Shown: positions 43,098-54,009 of the stretch, piece by piece
Numbering within the stretch: the stretch's first letter is position 1
How the letters are laid out: every line of letters starts with the position of its first letter
NCBI RefSeq assembly: GCF_001632365.1
Contig: NW_024468550.1
Location: forward strand, 223,123-287,122
DNA: 64,000 nucleotides
Reading direction: 5' to 3'
Origin: Laetiporus sulphureus 93-53
Lineage: Eukaryota > Basidiomycota > Agaricomycetes > Polyporales > Laetiporaceae
Notes under the pieces: model-generated
Database searches by the model: none
Seen by the model: only the letters and a program-made list of their open reading frames with translations
Told to the model about the DNA's origin: nothing
Made by a program: the position numbers and the translations under genes

Positions 43098-43920
43098 TCA
43101 ATGAAAACACATTGCCTTCTTTGGGTCTTGGTGAGATCAATGAAAGGGCGAGCAATTTCGGAGTAGTTCCGAATGAGCTTTTGGTAGAAATTGGTGAATT
43201 CTAGGATGCACGAACTTCCTTAACAGTCATAGGAGCTTCCCACTTGAGACCTTCTCAGGGTCCATTTGGATCGTCCTGGAAGGAGTGCCATTCCTAAGAA
43301 ATCTGTTCATGTAGTCTTGAACATATATTTTTCCAGCTTGAGATAGAGATCATTGTCGACCATCTTCTTGATGACTCATTCAAGCTTCTTTTCCAGCTCT
43401 TTTTCACTTTCAGCTCTCCTTTTCGCTTTCAGCTAGGATGATATTGTCCAGATAGCATAGTAGCCATCCTTTGGCAATTTCTTTTGTGAATATTTCATTC
43501 ATCATTCACTGAAAAGTTGTCGGTGCATTGCACATTCTAAAGAGCTTAACTGTGGGTTCGAATAATTCATGCTTTATGATGAAGGCAGCCTTTCAATCAT
43601 CTCCTTTACAAATCTGAACATTGGTGTATGCTCCTCGAATATTCAGTTTAGCGAAGAACTTCGCATGTCAGAGTCGATCTATTAAATCTGATATCAGTGA
43701 AAGCAGATAAGCGTCCTTGATGATGCCTTTATTATAGCGTAGCGATAGTCTGGCATGGATGCAGCCCACCATCTTTCTTTCTCATGAAAAAGAAAGATGA
43801 TGCCATTGCAGACTGTGAAGGATGAATGTATCCTTTTGCAAGGTTTTCATTAATAAAAGGCATTCATAGCTTCTTCTTCCAGCTTTAACAAATTGTAGAC
43901 TTTTCTTTGTCTAGGAAGAA
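43098..43920 (-). pseudogene. Gypsy reverse transcriptase remnant, catalytic Asp replaced
   Basis: The palm region reads HAKFFAKLNIRGAYTNVQIC; related elements have KLD at this point, so the first catalytic Asp is Asn. Next come KAAFIIKHELFEPTVKLFRM and NAPTTFQ, and LLCYLDNIILAESEKE in place of YxDD, so the last Asp of the active site is Asn as well. Stops interrupt between these motifs. Confidence 0.85.
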
Positions 43921-44879
43921 AATCCAGTTTGAAGTCTATGCCTGGTCATATGATCGATGCGGTGGTAACCATTCAGATGCCTTTTCTTCAAAAATCTTCT
44001 TTGAGTTCTTCTCTTCTCCTCGAGTGCCTTCTTTTGTGCCAGCTCTTGCATGTTGTTTGATGCCTTCCAGAAGGTATCACCATGTTTGGTGAGGTCCTTC
44101 TTGGTCATCATTTGTCGTAGTGCAAGATACCACATCTTTCTTTCTCCATCAGTCTTATGCTCCTTTTCTTCGAGCATAATTTCCTGAAGCATTCCTGTCT
44201 CAGGTTTGTAGGTGAGGATACACGGCAGACATGATGCGATTTATCAATGTGAGAAATTGTGTGTGAATGTCGACTGATTTCTTACACATGCGATAATCAT
44301 TTGCAACTATGGCATTTCATGTTGAAAATGTTCCATTTTGGCTGTGAATGTGCACTATTTGCCATTTAAATGCTAAATTGGCAAAGCTTTGCCACAAATG
44401 TAAGACAGCAGCTGACATTCCCACACAATTTTCCACATTTATAAATTGCATCATGTCTGCCATGATAGACTCTTTGCTCCAGTCTCCTGATCCAGATAAG
44501 CAGTTCCTGAAAGGTATGCTAAGAAGGAGATCCGAGTTGATTTCTTCTGAATTGTTTGAAATCCTAGAATTCTCCATCACACCTTGACTTCAGCTGTCTG
44601 CTTATTGATAATTGGGTTGTGATCATGCAATCCATGTATTCCCGATGATCACATCTTCTTTTTCTAGGTCAAAAAGCAGGAAATCATCATCCCATTCATA
44701 CTTTCCTGCACAAATAGTTCCTTTGGATCATCAATTGGTGGCTTCCATCGATGCTGTGAATCTTGACCTCCTTCTGAGACCTTAAAAGGTATGAGTCCTG
44801 GAATGATTCATTCTGGCAGCTGAGCACGAGTGCGAGGAAGGCAGCGCAATATAATGTTGATTATCTGCTCTAGGCAGAA
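43921..44879 (-). other. Linker between protease and reverse transcriptase
   Basis: The minus strand holds a charged helical stretch (RRTQRRFLKKRHLNGYHRID and EKRRTQ), of the type often found before the RT of Gypsy elements. The rest (44200-44880) has frame changes and no domain that I can place, although it lies inside the element. Confidence 0.5.
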
Positions 44880-45125
44880 GCAATTGAGCTGGAGCGTTCA
44901 ACATCACAAAGAAATAAAATATGAAGGAAGCAGCAGTGTCTTTCTTGCAAATGATTCATTGATTAACATTTCTTTGGCTCCTGAGTCGATTAGGGCTCTT
45001 GCCAGAATATTATGTATCTGGATACCATCGTAGTTTTGGAGAACGATATTGAGGTATATTTCACTTCCTTGTTTGATATCTTCTCTGATGGTTACTTCAT
45101 TTTCTGGATGCCACATCATACCCAT
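44880..45125 (-). pseudogene. Gypsy aspartic protease remnant
   Basis: The segment reads RALIDSGAKEMLINESFARK, where LIDSGA is the retroviral-type D-S/T-G active site and the following helix fits the fold. The upstream part (GSEIYLNIVLQNYDGIQIHN) fits the preceding strands. The flap and second half are lost in frame changes. Confidence 0.8.
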
Positions 45126-45399
45126 GCAGACCCATCTCCAAAATCTGTCACATCCTTCTGGGCATTAGGCAGTGGAAACTGACACATGTATTCATACATG
45201 TCAGAGTTAAGCATCTTTTGTTTAGGTTTGTGAGCTGATCCAGTGTCATTTCACTGTTCACACTTGTTTGTTTATTTTGCAAACTTCTTTTGCCTTGGCA
45301 TTGAGGTGCCATATTCTTGCAAATTCTTCATCCGGGATAAATCATTAAACAGATGATTCTTCATCTGAATTATCTGAGTCTCTGGTGGCTCATCGAACC

Positions 45400-46530
45400 A
45401 TTTTGTGCTTTGTAGGATCAAATTGTCATATCCCATTGACAATTTCTTCCTTCTCTAATCCCTCTTCAGAGGTCTCACTTTTGCTTTAAGAAGTCTTGTC
45501 CTCAGATTCTTCCTGATCTGACTCCTCAAATTCTTCTTCTGAGTCCTCATCTTGGACTCTGTCTACCTTCAGTGCCTCTTCTTTTTTCTGTTGAAGTAAG
45601 ATTTAGTTGACTTGGAAGTCATCTTGTGTCCGTGAACTCCGAAGTACTGCTTCTTCCAGAGATCAGGCATCTTGGCCTTGACATATGAAGTTCCCTTTCT
45701 TTCACAGTCTGGTAGTGGATCTGATTCAGGGAGCTTGCACTCTGATGCACGATGCTCTCTCTGGTCTTCCAAATTATACAGAGTCCCTCCTGAGTTCATT
45801 TTTGATGCATTTCTGGGGAGATCCTATTAGCATCTGGGTCTTGCTCCATCCTTCTTCTGCTTAAGAAGAGCTCATGATGAACTTGAAGATGTTGATCTTT
45901 CCACTATAGATGTCGTGGGCATCTTTAAACATTGTTGATGGATCGCTAACAATGAAGACCTTTTCTGCAAGTTTTTTATCGAGCCCTCTTTTGAAGTGGA
46001 TGAGCTTTGGGTGGTCGTCGGTGATTTTGGCATATCAGCAGAGGATTTTAAGTGGTCTGATATACTCATCGACCATCTATTTGTTCTGCTTGTACTTTTC
46101 TTCAAGAATGACTTGCCATCCTTCATTCTTGGTTGTGATGCCACCATATTTTTTCTGTGAACGTCGTCTTAAAAGCTTGGTAGGTTCTAAGATCCTATGT
46201 TCATCCATCTGGGCTGCTTCTCAGGATTCTGCCCATTTTTCAGCTGTGGATTCTGGAACAATTTGGCTGAAGTCATCATTGTAGACTCCTAAGTTTGCGT
46301 GTAGATATCATTCGACACTTCAGACAAATGATCTTGTATCCAGTGTACCTTCACTTGATACTTCCTTTTGGTCATGCAGTTCCCACATCTTGAAACCTTA
46401 TCTTGTTCTGGATTTCTGGATTGTCTTCCCTGGGAAGGGCTTTAGCATGTCTTCAACATGTGCCTCAGTTGAGGGCTTCTCTTTTGGATTACCTTACAGG
46501 TAATCGCTGGTGCTTGAGTTCATCTGTAAA
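45400..46530 (-). pseudogene. Gypsy gag remnant
   Basis: The region near 46100-45890 reads MVDEYIRPLKILC, a stop, then YAKITDDHPKLIHFKRGLDK, the retrotransposon gag helix set. Downstream, LYNLEDQREHRASECKLPES resembles a zinc knuckle in which the first Cys positions are lost. Acidic Glu/Asp-rich sequence follows toward 45450. The frames alternate, so several small deletions are present. Confidence 0.65.
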
Positions 46531-47630
46531 AAAAACTTTGGATTTCACTAGAATCCTGTGCTCACTATTTTGCCTGACCAGCTAATCAGGCCTGATCCTG
46601 TCTACTTCTCTGGTAAAGTGCTTGGTGGTCCTGGCTTGTTATCCTTCAGTAGCCTACAACTGATTATCATCTGTATACCCAACACCTACTTGTGAGGATG
46701 AAGCCCAGGTCATATGATGCCTTCTTGGTCTTCCTGTCTTGCTACTTCAGCGATTAGACACCACTCTTCCTGATGGTTCTAAACCTGAATAGGTTGACCT
46801 GTGAAAACCTCTTGCTAATGTTATAAAGCATTCTCTGTGAACCTTCCTGATCATGTGTGCTTTTCACATGCACCAGTCCACTTCACAGTGGATGGAGACC
46901 TAAGTATAACATGTGACTGAGTCTACAATAGTCAACCCGACTATAATGATGTTTATAGTAGTGTCTATGATCCTAGGCACGAGGTAGCAGTGATTCACTC
47001 TACCCTTGCGAGGTCTCACTGAGCAGCTACTGCACATTCACTCACAGATTACTAGGTTCACTGATCTGACTTTAGACAAGTGCATGAGCTTGAATACCCC
47101 TTGAGACTGAGTGCAGATCCTAACTGATTTCGATGATCAGAAGTATTAAGTGACTCTTTAGAAATGAGGTTCTAGTGCAGAGAACGGGGTTCCTAAATAA
47201 CGAGGAAGAGATTAGTCTTCTCCCACTGTTCTATGCCTCTTATATAGTCACAGACCTATAGTCTGAGGTATTAGTACAATTGGTCTCTGTACAGCTAAAT
47301 ATAGAGAAACCACACCACATTACTGACTGCTGCGAGCCAGGTATTGGTGAGCTAATGTTAGTAGAGCGAATCTAATTGTGAAAATGAAAAACTGCTAACC
47401 CTAGAATATGACATTGGGGTAGAAGAAAGATTCTGCACAATAAATTATCAGCTTTAATTAATGAGAGTCTTTCTGCCCTTTGTGATTATAGTAGATGATA
47501 TTCCTTTATTCTGAGAATTCTTAATGTAATATACATGATCGACAAAACTATTTATAGGATTGCTCACTCTGACTTGTATAGTAAATATATCTCCTCAATC
47601 AATGAATCAAATGAATCATATAAAAGCTCG
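46531..47630. other. No recognisable feature (possible Gypsy 5' flank)
   Basis: No open frame of interest. The position upstream of gag would suit a 5' LTR and leader, and the tract is a little richer in G+C than its neighbours, but I found no matching second LTR in the window. Confidence 0.3.
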
Positions 47631-47639
47631 TTGAATCCC

Positions 47640-48380
47640 TATTTTCATGCCTAACAAATCCTTTGCAGCTCTGATTATATTTTTAGCACGTTTGATCCTT
47701 TGATTAACACTTTTGTGGCACACATCTGCATTCAAAATTCACACTTTTCAGTGCTTAGTACAGCCTCCCATTCCTTCACCACAGACAGCCCCTTCTTGGC
47801 ATGCTTTAAATTAAATTCTGACACATTCCTTCTTCTTCACTCTTTTTTTATATTCCTTTTCAATTGCTCATGATACTCTGCATGCTCTATGGATTTGAGA
47901 GCTGAGAATTCGAAGAGCCATGCCATGTTGGTTTTCAAACCAATTCTTGGCCTTCTTGCTTGTGTGCTTGGGGTCATTGTCTTGCTGGAACACCACTTCA
48001 TTCATAGTTCTGCTTCAATCCTCCTCAGCTCAAAATGCTGCCATCAATCTTTCAGAATACCCCAGACTATCCAGCCATACAGCCCCACATCAAGGATCCA
48101 CCTTCAAACTTCTGAGTTCACTCTATCACTCTCCTGGCTTTCTTTCACACTCATTTCGTCTCATCTGAACCATTCTGATAATCTTTGTCTCACACCACCC
48201 TACCATTTTTCTCCAGTACATGAAGTCCATCCTCTCCTTTCGATACTCTGCAGAGATTAAAGGCCCACTTCACTACAATGGCCTTTTTTCATCCGCTATG
48301 CACCATCTCTGGTTCTGCCATCTCTGGCTGGTGGTAACCTTCATTTTTGATAAGGAGTGAGTGTCACTGTATGTGCTCAT
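47640..48380 (-). mobile_element. Tc1/mariner-like transposase remnant
   Basis: The minus strand encodes SDETKMSVKE, with the first Asp of the DDE triad in a typical Tc1 SDE context. Then SLMWGCMA-like and LMAAF pieces are joined by frameshifts, and VVFQQDNDPKHTSKKAKNWF follows, with the second catalytic Asp kept (about 47998-47930). Downstream helices (HEQLKRNIKKE) are frame-shifted. No clear terminal repeats were found. It differs from the 30.1-kb copy in retaining QQDN. Confidence 0.75.
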
Positions 48381-50039
48381 CTGAAAATGCCAGACATACA
48401 ATCAAAACTTTATTTTTAATTACCATATCACACATATCATCATAAACATATTCACTGGATGGAGAGCAGAGTTGAGTGTCTTGGCAATAATAGAAATCGA
48501 TTAAAGAGTGTAATCATGCAAAATGATCTCATTGACACTGAAAAAACTGAAGAATGTTACACCTGGTCAGCACATTTCGCATTTGTAGTGATGTAAAGGA
48601 CAACAGTGACAAAAACATCAGGTCTGGTTCCTTGTGCTCAAGCCCAGTTCATATCAAATGGGGTAAAAACAACCACGATGTCTATTCATGCTCTTTAGAG
48701 TGCTCGTGAATTGTCGAAACTGACAGAATAGATCTATGAAGATCTACAATTGCTTTCTTGACAAGCGAGGTCAATTCTGAGATCAAGAACAATTGGTGAA
48801 ATTCTAAGGGAGAAGACCGTTACAAATCGTGGTATGAGATAAGAGATGACTTTTATAAGGTCATGTGCTCTATAACTGTGAGAAAAAATATTTGCTGGAA
48901 TCCACTATCCATGACAATTAGTAAGCTAATGTTGATCAGCATCTAAGGAGGGTCTTGTCACGAATGGAAGAAAATACAATGGCAGGATGATCTCATCCTT
49001 GCATCAAAATTGAATGTATGATTCATAAGACAAAGGAGGATAATCTATAATAAGTTCAACTCACATTTAGAGCTTTTGATCTAACCAGATTCATCTTATC
49101 ATTTCGAGACATAAATAACAGTGAAGTATACATTATTTTTCACGTGAAACATAATGAAGAGATGTATGAGATTGTATAGAATGGCAAATTTTCTCACATG
49201 GCACAGTCTGCACCTAGCTCAAAACTCAATCTGCAGACAGACTAAAAAAGGTCGCACTCTCATGCAAGCTAATATATGACTTAAGTCTTGCTATTAGCTC
49301 CTAGATCAGGTCTGCATCATACTCTTCTTATCATCTGCTGTAACCGCAGTCGTTATGGGCAAATTGTAGCTTGCACTATTTCATATGGGGTAATGACATG
49401 TTGTTCAGGGATCCCTAAGGATGAGCTATCAAAACCACATCTAGACTCTGCTCACACAATGTTTAAAATTCTGCTGGGTCGAGTTGCAAAATAGAAACTG
49501 TAGATACACCCGTATACCATTCTTTGAAGTAATAGGAAGTGCATCATCATCTGGCAATGTGATTAATAGAGAGCATATATACTTGTGTTTGCCTGATCAA
49601 AAAAGTAAAAAAAATTGACAAGGAGAACCTTCAAAAATCTGACTTGTCACAAATTCATTCAATTTATTGGTAATAGATGCCCTGAAATATATGGTATTCA
49701 GTAAAAAGGTTATTTATATCTATTTCAATTGAAATCAGTTGAAATACACTCAGGTATATGGTAAGCGATGAGGAACAGTCCATCTTTCTTTTTGTCATTG
49801 ATGTTTTTCACATCACTGACAAAATTCAGTAAAACTCTTTATTACATCGTTATGTTGGCTGCTATCGATGCTTTAGTTCATCTGCTTCCATAATTTACAG
49901 GACACAATTACATTTGTATGATATAATCTTCATGGGGCTGGCAACAACTGAATGGAAACACCAATATGATTGGCTAACAAAAGCGTATCCAGGACAAGCT
50001 TCTGTGAACATGAATTTGTTGCATTAATAGACATTTATG
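48381..50039. other. Decayed, unassigned AT-rich sequence
   Basis: Only short frames occur. Some plus-strand pieces near 48780-49060 (REILREKTVTNRGMR) recall the helix-turn-helix part of a Tc1 transposase, but without a second motif I do not assign it. 49590-50039 has no recognisable content. Confidence 0.3.
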
Positions 50040-51660
50040 AACACACGCACTGTTTTCTAATGTTAAAGTATTACAATTATGTCATTGTATCGCATTTCGC
50101 ATTGTCATTGTATCGCATTTGGTCATTGTATCGCATTATGTCAACGATCCTTACAGTGAAGTGAAACTCATCAAAATAGATAATATCGCACAAGCCATAT
50201 TTTGTGCCTTGTTCTTCAATCATGTACACAGCAGAATCTAGCTGAATTTGCTTCTGATTTGTTAATGCTAAGAAGTTAGGATTATTGGCAAATACATACA
50301 TATTTTCTGATCAGTCTTTCATGGCAGCTTTGGCATGTGAAGTACATTTTTTTAGAAAAAAGGGCTTGCAGCCACTCTGAAAGCTTTCTATTTTTTTAAA
50401 CAACCTAACTTAATAGAGGACTTTTCAGAGTAATAAACCGCAGTTCCATAAATCAATGAAAGCAACTTCTGCATTCAGCTTTAGATATCTGTGTCATCTT
50501 TTTCAGTGATATGAAATGCTGCAGGGTCTGCAATGTGTAATATGTAGAAGAGCTTTTCATTATCTGAAACTTTGGTTGAGGCCACCATTCAGAGCCCTCA
50601 AGCCCTCTGATGCCCTTTCTGGACATCCAATTCCCCCTCTCACAATGTCATGAACCTTTGTAGTACTGCATAATTTGAGCTGTGTCAAAATACTCAAAGT
50701 GGCCTCAGAAGAGCTTTTCATTATCTTAAACTTGGTTTGCAAATCCTGGGTGGATGGCATATTTATGATCCTGTAGCCCTCACAATTATTCATTAAGCTA
50801 AAAAGTCTGCTATAGATAAATATAATCATACTCAACATGTTCATTGAGTGTATTGTATAGTATGTATGCTTTTGATCAAACCCTGATGCACTACATGTCC
50901 AAATTATACTTTGAAATATTGAACATAGCATGGCTAGAACTTGCTTGGCTGAATACATATTCAGATTTGCTGTGTTATGAAGATGATGACAGATCATGTG
51001 AGGCTGTATATCTGTGAGATTGATAACAAGATGACTCTGACCTTTATGTTACCATTGTGAGAACTGAGCTTCAGAATGGTTTGAAGCATTACAGCAAAGG
51101 TGTGAAGGAGATAACAATGTCAAGTGTAATTTTAAACAGACATGAAGATGGCTTAAAGAGAATAATCTTAAGACTATGATATGGCCTGATCAATCTTCAA
51201 AGCTTAATTTCATATATCATCTTTGAAGTCATCTTAAAAACACATTAGCAAGGTATGAGAGGCCACTCAAAGAAATTACAGAATTGTAAAAGCAATTGAA
51301 AAAGAAATGAGGGAGTATTGATTGACATGTTTGTGCATCAGAGTTTAATCAAAAGTTTACATTAATGCCTTAAGGCAGTGCTTAGGAGAAAGGGTTGATT
51401 AATCAAGTACTATGGTTTTTAGGTTTGAAGGCTTTGGATTTTTAGTGACAAAAGTGTGTAAATGAGTAGGCCTGTTAGAATTGCATATACCTTCAACACA
51501 AAGCGTAACTATTTAATCAACAGATACTCATTTGAAAGCTGAATGAAATGGCTTTCTAATGCTGTGTTATCTGTCAGTATAGCAGCCAATCTGAAGTTAG
51601 AAGGGCAACAGTGAAAATTAAGGTGGCTAAAAACTTAATTACAACAATTATTGATTAAAC
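50040..51660 (+). repeat. Single-arm copy of the palindromic Tc1-like family
   Basis: The order of pieces matches the right arm of the 58.2-63.2 kb palindrome: an inverted coding remnant with GTKYGLCDIIYFDEFHFTVR (50077-50301), a block at 50550-51000, a transposase C-terminal remnant with WLKENNLKTMIWPDQSSKLN and LARYERPLKEI (51110-51290), then the terminal sequence with GACAAAAGTGTGTAAATGAG (51445). There is no mirror-image left arm here. The Asp of the QQD position is retained as GDNN. Confidence 0.65.
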
Positions 51661-52310
51661 AAGGATCAAAAAGTGTTATAACTCGGGAAAATGCTGAATG
51701 ATACAATACTCAGATGATAGTATATGGTTGGGTCAGATTAGATACACCAGAAAATGATAAAATGCAAATGTTTGAATTGTTTTGAAAGCATTCAATTGAT
51801 TTGATGAATATTGACTGCAGATACAGCACTCTGATTGGCCATGAATATTTGCAGTTATTTGGATCAGCCACCTTGTCAATTCAAACTCTGATTCAAAACC
51901 AGCACTCTATGTGCATTAGCAAAATTAACATTTTTCGAACTAAAAGCATAATGTTTTGAGGCCACAGAGCCTCAGAAAGAAGATCTGACAATTTTGGAGG
52001 AATGGAATTGAGATCAGCTCAAAGTATTGTGTGAACAATGCCAAGCTATGATGTTTGTCCTTCGGTTGCACTAACAACAAACATCATAATTTGGTCTTAT
52101 TTGTGCATTGTGGTAACTTAAACTGTGAGAATTTGGATGACTGACATCCTGTAGCTTCAAATCTTCGCTTTTTAAGCCGGAAGATAACCTACATGTTGTT
52201 CTCATTTCAGGGCATGAAGATGTAGTATACAATGTGTTGTCCATATGGTCAAACTTTTTAAAAAGTCGAAATATGGATCAGAATTTCTAACAGTTTATCA
52301 TAGTGGCTAT
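51661..52310 (+). repeat. Repeat family C, copy 2
   Basis: It matches 2085-2640 from GAATTGTTTTGAAAGCATTC through CAGAGCCTCAGAAAG and ATCTTCGCTTTTTAAGC. It follows the arm-family copy directly, as it does at 63.3 kb, so the two may belong to one larger element. Confidence 0.55.
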
Positions 52311-54009
52311 CACAAATACAGTCCTGTGACCCTGACCATTCTCATATAAATATCCTATATACCAGCATTAAGCATTAAACCAGACTATACATCACTTAGT
52401 CAGGTATTCAAGTGCACCTCTGTATATTACACAGATGGTGCTGATGCACATAGCATATATTACATATGTTGGTATAGAGAATGGGTTAGAACGGTCATCT
52501 GTAAGGAATAGATCCAATATATAGTCTCATGTCCTCACGTGGCCTCCAGCGGGCTATGCTGCTACAAGGACCTACAATCAAAAGGTGTCTAGCAAGCATA
52601 GAATAAAGAAGACTTCAGTCACGTAACTAAAAAGCCCTAAAATGGAATGCATCACAAATGTGTCAATCATATACAATCTGACACAATAGAATTGTATCTC
52701 GATCATAGTTTTCAAGGAAACCATTAAGTCCTGCAATGGAAGTATTGGCATGTGACTTATCAGGATCAATCAGAGATCGATTGACTAGTCACTTATATTG
52801 CGACCTATAATAGTCATGGAGATAAATCTCATAGTGTCTATAAGACTGAACCACCCAACCAACCCTAGTCTCATCAAAGACCTGTTAAAGAATTAAGGCA
52901 AGGCAGTCTATGCTATCAATGTCCCGAAGATATGACGGGACAGCTCCTCAATAGACTTAGCATATGTAACAACCCGATTCCTGAATAGAATCCTCAATAG
53001 GGTTGCACCATTAAGTCTGGGCCATTCCAGAGCTATATTAAAAATAGAACATCTGGATCATTTACATACATCACTCAGCATGCACATCATGTACACCTAT
53101 GATGTCATGAGTTCAGAATGTCCAAAGCACACATCACATGCAGCTCAGATCCACAGATTGAAACTACGATCTGATCAATGTCTTAAGTTTAGACTAACTT
53201 AGTAACAAAGTTGCCAAACTAAGTCAGAAGTCTTAGATCCAGTGCAACTAGATAAGATAGAAGTTGAGAAGTGTGAGGTAACCCCACACCTCTATTAGTC
53301 TTGGCCAATATCAAGTTAGTATGTAAGTCAGAACACTGTCAGGTGTTTCACCGACAGATGAGAATAAGTATTGCTCAGTCAGAATCCCAGATGGAGATAT
53401 CTTAGGATTCCTCTATTAAGGGCACTCACACTGCAAGGCATGGTCCAATAGATACACATAGTTATATTTAGGTCATAACTGCAGTTAGGTCAACACAATG
53501 TAGCAGCACCATTAGAAGGTATTTGATGCAGCACCTCACCATTGAGTACTAAAGATAGGATTCTTATCTGTTCTCGATCGGTGGGTCCACCTCCAGTATC
53601 AGGGGTCCTCAGATCTATTACAGGGATCCTAGTACTGGATGTAATTATGATGGTAAGTAGGATAGATGGTATATTAGGGTTCTACCCTGCTTGTATATAT
53701 ACTAGGCCTAACTGGGAGTAGATCCCCAGTTCCATCATACTTCCAACCTCTCCACCTAGAGCTCACTCCTCATTCGAGTGCTTGCGGACTGGCTAGTGAT
53801 CCAGGTCAATGACCATCTGACATGGAACTTCAGGCCACCAACTGAGGACCTGCTTGTAGTTGACTTGTGAGAGTCATTATCCTGCCACCACCTACTTGTC
53901 GACATATCATGTTTAATCTACTCAAGTTGGTTCTGGATGTTAGAGGTAATTCATGTCTAGTCAGGATCACATCAGTGCTGACACATTAGCTTGTATTTAG
54001 AGGATATTC
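52311..54009. other. No gene found; possible LTR-like sequence
   Basis: This tract is richer in G+C than its surroundings and contains TGTAACAACCCG (52965) and a TATATATACTAGGCC box (about 53693). Both would suit a retroelement LTR. I could not find a matching end or target duplication, so the boundaries are left open. No protein is encoded. Confidence 0.3.

Larger units (their letters stand above)
41815..46530 (-). mobile_element. Decayed Ty3/Gypsy LTR retrotransposon, internal region
   Basis: On the minus strand the order is gag (about 46530-45400), aspartic protease (45125-44880), a charged linker, reverse transcriptase (43920-43150), RNase H (43100-42680) and integrase (42520-41815). PR-RT-RH-IN is the Ty3/Gypsy order. 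Many stops and frameshifts break every domain, and at least three catalytic residues are changed. I could not find matching LTRs at either side: the 3' end runs into foldback element 1, and 46.5-47.6 kb holds no obvious partner. CpG sites are scarce, in line with old age. Confidence 0.9.

Noticed and set aside
47889..48260. Plus-strand 123-codon hydrophobic ORF
   Set aside because: The minus strand encodes a Tc1 transposase with QQDNDPKHTSKKAKNW here, so this is an antisense frame.
52965..54009. A third LTR
   Set aside because: TGTAAC and TATA-like sequences are present, but no paired end, target duplication or second copy could be found.
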